From NCBI RefSeq assembly GCF_051710625.1, contig NZ_JBPESN010000108.1, forward strand, positions 1 to 5,015: 5,015 nt of DNA, read 5' to 3'. The stretch's first letter is position 1. The number at the start of each line of letters is the position of its first letter. The DNA comes from JBPESN01 sp051710625 (GTDB lineage: Bacteria; Pseudomonadota; Gammaproteobacteria; Enterobacterales; Enterobacteriaceae). Shown here one piece after another: positions 1 to 4,365 of the stretch. The notes beneath the pieces were generated by a model that searched no databases, had not been told where the DNA came from, and saw only the letters and a program-made list of their open reading frames with translations. The position numbers and the translations under genes were made by a program.

Positions 1-136
1 AAATTACCGACTATATCGTGGGATATTACAGCGCACTCAGGCCGCATGAATATAACGGTGGGTTGCCACCAAACGAATCAGAAAATAGATACTGGAAAAA
101 CGCTAACGCGGTGGCCAGTTTTAGTTGGCCACTACA
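1..136 (+). mobile_element. Right end of an IS3-family insertion sequence (partial, cut by the window edge)
   Basis: This segment holds the last part of an IS3-family OrfB transposase and the right terminal inverted repeat. Reading the terminal 26 bp (111-136) backwards and comparing it with the left end of the second IS at 4294-4319 gives 21 of 26 identical bases, starting with TGTAGTGGC. This fixes the element boundary at base 136, where it ends in CA as expected for this family. The OrfB tail and the OrfA/OrfB of the second copy both resemble, from memory, the ISEhe3-like group common in enterobacteria. The left part of this copy lies outside the window. The base triplet AAG (137-139) would be the target duplication if it is a simple 3-bp insertion. 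Confidence 0.88.
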
Positions 137-191
137 AAGTGAATATTCCAAGTCAATCCTAAGAGCATGTTTTGAACAAGCAGAAAAATAA
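3..191 (+). CDS. IS3-family transposase OrfB, C-terminal fragment with read-through extension (partial)
   Basis: The frame beginning at base 3 reads ITDYIVGYYSALRPHEYN, then GGLPPNESENRYWKN. This is the YY-x-RPH-x-GG-x-P region that follows the last catalytic glutamate in IS3-family DDE integrases. The product would normally end near ...AVASFS inside the right inverted repeat. Here codon 126-128 is TGG, and the frame stays open through the inverted repeat into flanking DNA until TAA at 189-191, adding about 20 foreign residues. I infer that a TGA stop was lost (TGA to TGG), though I cannot see an intact copy. The catalytic residues and the N-terminus lie outside the window, so activity cannot be judged. 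Confidence 0.8.
   Translation: MTDYIVGYYSALRPHEYNGGLPPNESENRYWKNANAVASFSWPLQSEYSKSILRACFEQAEK
111..136 (+). repeat. Right terminal inverted repeat of the first IS copy
   Basis: This 26-bp end pairs with the left terminal repeat at 4294-4319 (21 of 26 bases match when one is reverse-complemented). The outermost nine bases and the innermost GGCCAC block are identical and the mismatches cluster between them. It overlaps the end of OrfB, as is usual in IS3-family elements. Confidence 0.85.
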
Positions 192-210
192 TCTAACCCA
201 TTGATAAATA

Positions 211-298
211 TGGCGGAGGAGGTGAGATTCGAACTCACGAAAGGTTGCCCTTCGCCGGTTTTCAAGACCGGTGCCTTTAACCACTCGGCCACTCCTCC
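211..298 (-). tRNA. serT: tRNA-Ser, anticodon UGA
   Basis: Read on the minus strand, the segment starts GGAGGAG and ends CTCCTCC-G-CCA, so a 7-bp acceptor stem, the discriminator G73 and an encoded CCA tail are all visible. The anticodon loop is CTTGAAA with anticodon TGA (plus-strand bases 262-264), closed by a CCGGT/ACCGG stem. A long variable arm (CGAAGG-GCAA-CCTTTCG) marks it as a class II tRNA, and the T-loop TTCGAATC is canonical. It decodes UCA and other UCN codons. Its position beside yccA matches serT in E. coli. The first IS copy ends 74 bp beyond its 3' end. Confidence 0.97.
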
Positions 299-303
299 GC
301 AAC

Positions 304-339
304 GAGGCGAACTATAAACAGAGTCGATCCGGTTGTAAA
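304..339 (-). promoter_or_regulatory. Sigma-70 promoter of serT with GC-rich discriminator
   Basis: On the minus strand a -35 TTTACA (334-339) and a -10 TATAGT (311-316) are separated by exactly 17 bp, and each matches consensus in five of six or four of six positions. Between the -10 and the tRNA lies a GC-rich discriminator (about 300-310). Such discriminators are typical of stringently controlled stable-RNA promoters. Transcription should start near 304, a few bases before the mature 5' end. Confidence 0.8.
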
Positions 340-421
340 GAGCGTTTGTGCTAATTGACTAAAAAATCGCCATTAGTCTCTTCGCCGCCTTCTTTTTTTC
401 CGCCACCGCCGGCTTGAGTGT

Positions 422-436
422 GTAAAGATGGGTAAA
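422..436 (+). promoter_or_regulatory. CpxR-binding box upstream of yccA
   Basis: Two exact GTAAA half-sites (422-426 and 432-436) are separated by 5 bp, giving the consensus CpxR box GTAAA-N5-GTAAA in the direct orientation toward yccA. yccA belongs to the Cpx envelope-stress regulon in E. coli, so the site fits known biology. The box lies 78 bp upstream of the chosen start codon. The ATG at 428 falls inside the box, which is one reason not to use it as the start. I could not identify a convincing -35/-10 pair between 437 and 514. Confidence 0.78.
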
Positions 437-503
437 TGCCATAGGCGCGACGGCGGCAACCCTTTAATCTTGCACGAAATATTACTGGCATACCTTCATG
501 ATG

Positions 504-508
504 AGAGG
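504..508 (+). promoter_or_regulatory. Ribosome binding site that fixes the yccA start
   Basis: AGAGG lies 6 bases before the ATG at 515. The longer in-frame alternative start at 428 has no comparable site and would add 29 residues absent from the E. coli protein. Confidence 0.7.
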
Positions 509-514
509 CAAATT

Positions 515-1174
515 ATGGATCGTTTGATTGCGACGTCCTCGCGTAGGCATTCGCTCTTAAGCACCCACAAGGTGCTGCGCAATACCTATTTCCTGTTGTC
601 GCTTACGCTGGCATTTTCCGCACTGACCGCCACCGCGAGCACCCTGTTGCGGCTACCGGCGCCCGGTTTGATTCTGATGCTGGTCGGCTTTTACGGACTT
701 TTGTTCCTGACCCACCGGCTCGCCAACAGTCCGGCTGGGATCCTCGCTACTTTCGCCCTGACCGGTTTTATGGGCTATACGTTGGGGCCGCTGCTGAGCA
801 TGCTGCTGGCGTCCGGCGCGGGGGACGTCATCATGCTGGCGCTGGGGGGCACGGCGGTGGTGTTCTTTTGCTGCTCGGCGTATGTTCTCACCACCCGCAA
901 GGATATGTCGTTCCTGTCGGGAATGATGATGGCCGGCTTCGTGGTACTGGTGGTCGTGGTTGTCGCTAATCTTTTTCTGCATATCCCAGCCTTGTCGCTG
1001 GCGATAAGCGTGATGTTTATTCTGCTTTCCTCCGGCGCGATTCTGTGGGAAACTAGCAATATCATCTACGGTGGAGAGACCAACTATATTCGTGCCACCG
1101 TCAGTCTTTACGTATCGCTGTACAACATTTTCGTCAGCCTGCTGAGCATCTTCGGTGGTATGCGCAGAAACTAA
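515..1174 (+). CDS. yccA: FtsH protease modulator YccA (BAX inhibitor-1 family membrane protein)
   Basis: This is a 219-residue inner-membrane protein of the BI-1 family, the same length as E. coli YccA. In E. coli, YccA binds the FtsH/HflKC complex and limits degradation of membrane proteins such as SecY. The N-terminus (MDRLIATSSRRHSLLSTHKV) matches the cytoplasmic tail through which FtsH initiates degradation of YccA itself. Seven hydrophobic segments are visible at about residues 24-44, 50-66, 75-97, 103-125, 133-155, 158-177 and 195-214. The conserved stretch GGETNYIRATVSLY lies at about 186-199. I chose the ATG at 515 over an in-frame ATG at 428 because of the ribosome site, the family length and the CpxR box overlapping 428. 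The reading frame is intact. A hairpin follows the stop, suggesting a single-gene transcript induced by envelope stress. Confidence 0.96.
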   Translation: MDRLIATSSRRHSLLSTHKVLRNTYFLLSLTLAFSALTATASTLLRLPAPGLILMLVGFYGLLFLTHRLANSPAGILATFALTGFMGYTLGPLLSMLLASGAGDVIMLALGGTAVVFFCCSAYVLTTRKDMSFLSGMMMAGFVVLVVVVVANLFLHIPALSLAISVMFILLSSGAILWETSNIIYGGETNYIRATVSLYVSLYNIFVSLLSIFGGMRRN

Positions 1175-1190
1175 CCTACCCCGTCCTCTT

Positions 1191-1263
1191 CCAGGCCCCG
1201 TCCACGGCCGCGACGGCATTCGCACCTTATGCCGTCGCGTTCCCAGGCGGGGCCTGGTGTTTT
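1191..1263 (+). terminator. Nested stem-loop and probable terminator between yccA and tusE
   Basis: An outer 10-bp perfect stem (1191-1200 with 1248-1257) encloses an inner 11-bp perfect stem (1209-1219 with 1229-1239, 9-base loop), with 8-base internal loops on each side. A second, compact hairpin, CCAGGC-GGG-GCCTGG (1243-1257), uses the same 3' arm and is followed by TGTTTTC, a short U-rich run. The compact hairpin looks like a factor-independent terminator for yccA. The larger structure is mutually exclusive with it because both need 1248-1257. Confidence 0.65.
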
Positions 1264-1296
1264 CTGCACGGCAGATTTGCTATCCTCTCTTGATTC

Positions 1297-1302
1297 GATA
1301 AT
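1297..1302 (+). promoter_or_regulatory. Possible -10 element for tusE
   Basis: GATAAT matches the -10 consensus in five of six positions and lies 21 bp before the tusE start. No good -35 is seen at 16-18 bp spacing (a TTGCTA lies only 14 bp upstream), so this is weak. Some promoter is expected here because a hairpin separates the gene from yccA. Confidence 0.25.
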
Positions 1303-1323
1303 CAATGAGCCGGACAGGAATCG

Positions 1324-1650
1324 ATGGAGTTTAACGGCACAGAAATCAGTACCGATGCGCAAGGGTATTTGACCCACTCGCAGGACTGGTCCGAAGCGTT
1401 GGCGGGCGAAATCGCCCGCCGCGAAGATATCACCCTTAGCGAAGCCCATTGGCAGGTGATCCATTTCGTGCGCGCATTTTATCTACAGTACAATACGTCG
1501 CCAGCGGTGCGGATGCTGATGAAGGCCATGGCGCAGGCCTACGGTGAAGAAAAAGGCAATAGCCGTTACCTTTTCCGTTTGTTTCCCGAGGGTCCTGCCA
1601 AACAGGCAACGAAAATCGCCGGTCTGCCCAAACCGGTGAAATGTCTGTAG
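1324..1650 (+). CDS. tusE: Sulfurtransferase TusE (tRNA 2-thiolation sulfur relay)
   Basis: This is a 108-residue DsrC/TusE-family protein; E. coli TusE has 109 residues. It accepts persulfide sulfur from the TusBCD complex and passes it to MnmA, which makes the 2-thio group of mnm5s2U at the wobble position of Glu, Gln and Lys tRNAs. The family's C-terminal arm is fully kept: GEEKGNSRYLFRLFPEG and then PAKQATKIAGLPKPVKCL, with the sulfur-carrying cysteine at the penultimate position (Cys107). The central NTSPAVRMLMKAMA helix is also typical. AGGA at 1316-1319 is an adequate ribosome site four bases before the ATG. The gene is convergent with acyP, as in E. coli, across a 206-bp gap. The frame is intact. 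Confidence 0.96.
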   Translation: MEFNGTEISTDAQGYLTHSQDWSEALAGEIARREDITLSEAHWQVIHFVRAFYLQYNTSPAVRMLMKAMAQAYGEEKGNSRYLFRLFPEGPAKQATKIAGLPKPVKCL

Positions 1651-1856
1651 CCGCTAAACGTTGCGGCGCCGAAGCCGAAGCCTACGACCGCTGGCGCTAA
1701 GCGGGCAGCTGTACCGCGGGCCATAACCGTTGCGGAGCGCAGCTAGTGGCGCATCATCCCAGAGCGCCGTGCGCACAGCGACTATCACAACGGCCCCCAC
1801 CGCCCGCATGCGCTGGGGGGCCACGGCGTACCCTGCCAGGGCAGCACTGACGGCCG
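1651..1856. other. Convergent intergenic gap between tusE and acyP
   Basis: This 206-bp GC-rich stretch holds no open frame I would call a gene and no hairpin with a proper T-run on either strand. Short inverted repeats exist, for example CTGCC-AG-GGCAG at 1833-1844 and GCCGC/GCGGC at 1650-1667, but their loops or tails do not fit a standard terminator. It may hold decayed coding sequence (see findings). Confidence 0.5.
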
Positions 1857-2141
1857 CTAATAGCGGATGGTAAATCCGTTGAAATCACCCACGCTACCGT
1901 TGCGCGGTTCGGTGAGCACTTTATCCACCCTGGCATGGCCCGGCCCTCCCTGGCGTAGCCAGTCCAGCAGTTTTTCCACCTGGGCACTTTCGCCGTAGGC
2001 CACAACTTCGACGCTGCCGTCATCTCGGTTGCGGACATAGCCGCTCAATCCCTGAAACTTTGCCTGATGTTGAGTGGCGTAGCGAAAGCCGACACCCTGC
2101 ACCTGCCCATGAACCCAGGCTGCCGTATATATCATCGTCAT
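1857..2141 (-). CDS. acyP: Acylphosphatase
   Basis: This is a 94-residue cytoplasmic acylphosphatase (EC 3.6.1.7), known as YccX in E. coli (92 residues), which hydrolyses the carboxyl-phosphate bond of acyl phosphates. The signature GQVQGVGFRY is at residues 12-21 and contains the phosphate-binding loop and the catalytic arginine (Arg20). The catalytic asparagine lies in GYVRNRDDGSVEV (Asn38). I chose the ATG at 2141 because AGGAGG (2147-2152) sits 5 bases upstream. The longer GTG start at 2159 would lie upstream of that site and code through it. An ATG two codons later, at 2135, is also possible. Relative to E. coli, both cysteines that form its disulfide (positions 5 and 49 as I recall) are tyrosines here. 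The gene diverges from rlmI and converges on tusE. The frame is intact. Confidence 0.95.
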   Translation of the reverse strand: MTMIYTAAWVHGQVQGVGFRYATQHQAKFQGLSGYVRNRDDGSVEVVAYGESAQVEKLLDWLRQGGPGHARVDKVLTEPRNGSVGDFNGFTIRY

Positions 2142-2146
2142 CGTTT

Positions 2147-2152
2147 CCTCCT
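2147..2152 (-). promoter_or_regulatory. Strong ribosome binding site of acyP
   Basis: On the minus strand a full AGGAGG lies 5 bases before the ATG at 2141. It decides the start against the GTG at 2159, whose codons would run through the site. Confidence 0.8.
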
Positions 2153-2231
2153 GCCGCACGGCCTAGGTTGCTTTTCAGCGCGCTTATTCGCAAAATGGCG
2201 CTCTTTGGCCAGGGTTTAGCATACTTTTATG

Positions 2232-3432
2232 ATGACAAAACGTCTATTTCTGGCGCGCGGCCGTGAGAAATCGCTGTTGCGACGCCATCCCTGGGTTTTC
2301 TCCGGCGCGATTGGCAGGTTGGAAGGGAAAGCCCAGCCGGGAGAAACCGTCGACATTTGCGATGACAAAGGCCGCTGGCTGGCGCGCGGTGCGTGGTGCG
2401 TGGTGCGTGGTGCGTGGTCACCGCAGTCGCAAATCCGGGCCAGGGTGTGGAGCTTCAACCCTGATGAGCAGATTGATGTCGACTTCTTCGTCCGCCGGTT
2501 GACGGTCGCACAGGGTCTGCGTACGTTTTTGGCGGCGCGAGACGCTTTGGATGATTATCGTTTGATTGCAGGCGAATCGGACGGTTTACCCAGCATTACT
2601 ATCGATCGCTATGGTGATTTTTTGGTGGTACAGTTGCTGTCCGCCGGCGCAGAATTTCAACGCGCCACTCTGTTAGCGGCACTTCTTCGCTGCTATCCCG
2701 ACTGCTCGCTTTACGGCCGGTCCGACGTCGCGGGGCGCAAGAAAGAAGGTCTAAAGGAAACCCGCGGCGTTATTAGTGGCGCCACGCCGCCAGCGTTACT
2801 CCCCATTCGTGAACATGATATGTCGTTACTGGTGGATATTGCCCAGGGCCACAAGACCGGCTTTTACCTTGATCAGCGCGATAGCCGTTTGGCTGCCCGT
2901 AAATACGCCGCCGGGCGTAGAGTGCTTAACTGTTTTAGCTATACCGGCGCCTTTTCCGTGTCGGTATTGAAAGGGAACTGCCGGGAGGTCGTCAGCGTTG
3001 ATACCTCGCAACAGGTGTTAAACGTGGCGCAACAAAACCTGGCGCTCAATCGGTTGGACCCGTCACGTGCACGCTTCGTGCGAGACGACGTTTTTCAATT
3101 GTTGCGACGAGGGTGAACAGTTTGATATGATCATCCTGGATCCCCCCAAGTTTGTGGAAAATAAAAACCAGTTGGCCAGCGCGTGCCGCGGCTACAAAGA
3201 TATCAATATGCTGGCGCTACAGCTGTTGGCGCCAGAGGGGATTCTGCTGAGCTTTTCCTGCTCGGGCCTGATGTCTACCGATCTGTTTCAGAAAATCTTG
3301 GCGGATGCGGCGCTTGATGCCGGCCGCGAGATTCAGTTTATTGAACAGTTTCGCCAGGCCACCGATCACCCGGTTGCCGGCGCCTACCCCGAAGGACTGC
3401 ATTTAAAGGGATTTGCCTGTCGGGCCGGTTAA
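2232..3432 (+). pseudogene. rlmI: 23S rRNA m5C1962 methyltransferase RlmI, frameshifted
   Basis: RlmI (YccW) uses S-adenosylmethionine to methylate C1962 of 23S rRNA; E. coli RlmI has 396 residues. The first frame (2232-3116) carries the N-terminal PUA-type domain (RGREKSLLRRHPWVFSG), the linker domain (YRLIAGESDGLPSITIDRYG) and methyltransferase motif I (NCFSYTGAFSVS, about residues 233-244). It stops at TGA 3114-3116 just after DDVFQLLRRG. The rest continues in the +1 frame from about 3106 to 3432: EQFDMIILDPPKFVEN, then ACRGYKDINML, SCSGLM and a C-terminus like that of E. coli. The catalytic DPPKF and SCSG segments are therefore cut off. Compared with the E. coli spacing, about 11 bases are missing at 3105-3106, or 12 are missing with one extra base. 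A 21-bp in-frame insertion, an expanded 7-bp repeat, adds 7 residues at about 55-61. I prefer the ATG at 2232, which aligns with E. coli, over the adjacent one at 2229. No good ribosome site is visible. Confidence 0.92.
2388..2418 (+). repeat. Heptanucleotide tandem repeat inside rlmI
   Basis: GGTGCGT occurs four times in perfect tandem (2388-2415), followed by a partial GGT. A one-unit version would encode ARGAWSP, which matches the E. coli ARGAYSP at this place, so three extra units (21 bp, 7 residues) appear to have been gained without breaking the frame. Gain or loss of one or two units would shift the frame. Confidence 0.9.
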
Positions 3433-3447
3433 ATTGTGTTCTGTCAC

Positions 3448-3475
3448 CTTGAATTCCCCAGGGCCTCCCCCATAT
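3448..3475 (+). promoter_or_regulatory. Sigma-32 (heat-shock) promoter of hspQ
   Basis: CTTGAAT (3448-3454) and CCCCATAT (3468-3475) are separated by 13 bp, matching the RpoH consensus CTTGAAA / CCCCATNT in six of seven positions and all specified positions. Transcription would start near 3482, giving a leader of about 25 bases. hspQ is a known sigma-32 gene in E. coli, so sequence and family knowledge agree. The promoter starts 15 bp after the rlmI stop codon. Confidence 0.88.
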
Positions 3476-3507
3476 TAAGTGTAAGGCATACTTTTATTGG
3501 AGGTCTT

Positions 3508-3825
3508 ATGATTGCCAGCAAATTTGGCATAGGGCAGCAGGTCCGGCATAAACTACTGGGGTACCTGGGGGTCATTATCGACGTGGATCCGGAATACTCC
3601 CTGGAAAAGCCTTCGCTGGACGATATCGCGGCTGACGATAGCCTGCGTACGGCCCCGTGGTATCATGTGGTCATGGAAGATGAAGAGGGAAAACCGGTGC
3701 ATACCTATCTGGCGGAAGCGCAGCTAGGTTACGAATCCTTCCCCGTCCATCCCGAACAGCCGACACTGGATGAGTTGGCTGAATCCATTCGATTACAGCT
3801 TCAGGCGCCGCGCCTGAGAAATTAA
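3508..3825 (+). CDS. hspQ: Heat shock protein HspQ (Lon protease specificity factor)
   Basis: This is a 105-residue cytoplasmic protein, the same length as E. coli HspQ and nearly identical at both ends (MIASKFGIGQQVRHKLLGYL at the start, RLQLQAPRLRN at the end). HspQ activates the Lon protease toward certain substrates and promotes turnover of defective DnaA; it also binds hemimethylated DNA (YccV-like domain). The core motif APWYHVVMEDEEGKPVHTYL is at about residues 49-68. I chose the ATG at 3508 because GGAGG (3499-3503) lies 4 bases upstream and the length matches. An in-frame ATG at 3436 lies upstream of the heat-shock promoter and is discounted. The variable loop after AEAQL (GYESFPV) differs from E. 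coli, as expected. A dedicated heat-shock promoter and a following hairpin make this a single-gene unit. The frame is intact. Confidence 0.96.
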   Translation: MIASKFGIGQQVRHKLLGYLGVIIDVDPEYSLEKPSLDDIAADDSLRTAPWYHVVMEDEEGKPVHTYLAEAQLGYESFPVHPEQPTLDELAESIRLQLQAPRLRN

Positions 3826-3834
3826 CCGGCAGGG

Positions 3835-3860
3835 GGCTGCGCCAGCGCGCAGCCTGTTCT
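3835..3860 (+). terminator. Probable factor-independent terminator after hspQ
   Basis: An 8-bp perfect GC-rich stem (GGCTGCGC 3835-3842 with GCGCAGCC 3847-3854) closes a 4-base loop ten bases after the hspQ stop. It is followed by TGTTCT, a poor U-run, so termination may be partial. It could also serve the minus-strand yccU remnant, but there is no T-run on that side. Confidence 0.65.
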
Positions 3861-3980
3861 CCCCTCACTGACTCACCCAGGCGCCCGCGCCAATTGTCTG
3901 CCAGATGGCAATAGCTCGCCAACGCCGCGGTTACCTTCGGGGCCGGTTTGTTAGCCTCAGGTTTCCACTGACAGCAAGGC

Positions 3981-4196
3981 TCAGCGGTCCAGACCGAGAC
4001 GCGGGATCTCAATTTTCGGACAGCGATCCATCACCACTTTCATACCCACGTTTTTCGCCAGCACCGCCGCCTGTTCATTGACAATGCCCAATTGCAGCCA
4101 CAGCACACCGGCATCAATGGCAATCGCTTTCTGCGTCAGATGCCTCAGCGCGTCGAAAGACATCCACCATATCGATTTTGGCGGGGATCTTGTAGC
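3981..4196 (-). pseudogene. yccU: CoA-binding protein YccU, 5'-truncated and frameshifted remnant
   Basis: On the minus strand the last 50 or so codons read AIAIDAGVLWLQLGIVNEQ followed by AAVLAKNVGMKVVMDRCPKI and EIPRLGLDR, closely matching the C-terminus of E. coli YccU (137 residues, Rossmann CoA-binding family). Upstream in another frame, IPAKIDMVDVFRRAEA (about 4144-4188) matches the preceding part of the family. Against the E. coli spacing SEAAWGVAQEAIAI, about 8 bases are missing near 4136-4146, which shifts the frame. Homology then stops at about 4188-4196, so the N-terminal half with the nucleotide-binding glycine motif is absent before the repeat segment and the IS. A minus-strand ATG at 4163 opens the surviving frame but is fortuitous. 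This is a clear pseudogene, convergent with hspQ. Confidence 0.9.
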
Positions 4197-4198
4197 GA

Positions 4199-4292
4199 TG
4201 CAAAATATTCTGGACTAATTTGCAGACAATTCTGGACTCCCTTAAACCCTAAAAAATGGCTATTTTGGACAGTCCAGAATTGATTGCAAAAT
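4199..4292. repeat. Unassigned segment with inverted and direct repeats (possible small mobile-element remnant)
   Basis: Bases 4221-4238 and 4271-4288 form an 18-bp inverted repeat with 16 matches, centred on an AT-rich spacer. The core ATTCTGGACT also occurs as a direct copy at 4207-4216. The octamer TGCAAAAT flanks the segment at 4199-4206 and 4285-4292. It has no coding capacity, sits exactly where yccU homology ends, and abuts the left end of the second IS. It could be a miniature element, an IS end left by deletion, or native sequence. I do not recognise it. Confidence 0.5.
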
Positions 4293-4293
4293 C

Positions 4294-4319
4294 TGTAGTG
4301 GCACACTGAATTTGGCCAC
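4294..4319 (+). repeat. Left terminal inverted repeat of the second IS copy
   Basis: This 26-bp end starts with TG and pairs with 111-136 in reverse complement (21 of 26 bases), fixing the element boundary at 4294. Confidence 0.87.
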
Positions 4320-4326
4320 CTAAACA

Positions 4327-4345
4327 GAGGTGATATGCTCACCTC
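4327..4345 (+). repeat. Perfect hairpin in the IS leader
   Basis: GAGGTGA and TCACCTC form a 7-bp perfect stem around the 5-base loop TATGC, 21 bp before the OrfA start. The loop overlaps TATGCT, a candidate -10 element, with TTGGCC (4312-4317) as a possible weak -35 inside the terminal repeat. A leader hairpin in this position could shield the transposase start from read-through transcription, but that role is inferred. Confidence 0.5.
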
Positions 4346-4365
4346 AGAACAACACGGGTGCACCA

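Noticed and set aside
137..210. Terminator for serT between the tRNA and the first IS
   Set aside because: There is a T-rich run on the minus strand (184-188) but no stem in front of it.
428..514. N-terminal extension of yccA from the ATG at 428 (29 extra residues)
   Set aside because: It overlaps the CpxR box, has no good ribosome site and is absent from the E. coli protein, whereas the ATG at 515 gives the family length of 219 residues.
653..1225. Long minus-strand open frame opposite yccA (190 codons)
   Set aside because: It is antisense to a conserved membrane protein gene, has low-complexity composition (H, Q, R rich) and no recognisable domain.
1641..1700. 19-codon open frame starting inside the tusE stop region
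   Set aside because: Too short, without a ribosome site, and explained by chance in GC-rich DNA.
2205..2234. Sigma-70 promoter for rlmI (CATACT at 2220-2225) or, on the other strand, for acyP (TATGCT at 2218-2223)
   Set aside because: No matching -35 at acceptable spacing on either strand; the nearest candidates are 9 bp away or do not fit consensus.
3067..3432. Separate 121-codon gene downstream of rlmI
   Set aside because: Its first 15 or so residues are an out-of-frame reading of rlmI; from about 3106 it is simply the shifted C-terminus of RlmI.
3436..3507. N-terminal extension of hspQ from the ATG at 3436
   Set aside because: It would be translated across and upstream of the heat-shock promoter; the ATG at 3508 has GGAGG and gives exactly 105 residues.
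3671..4012. Minus-strand open frame of 113 codons overlapping the ends of hspQ and yccU
   Set aside because: It overlaps both conserved genes in other frames, has no ribosome site, and its middle (CCQWKPEANKPAPKVTAALA) matches no family I can name. A decayed gene tail in 3860-3980 cannot be fully excluded.
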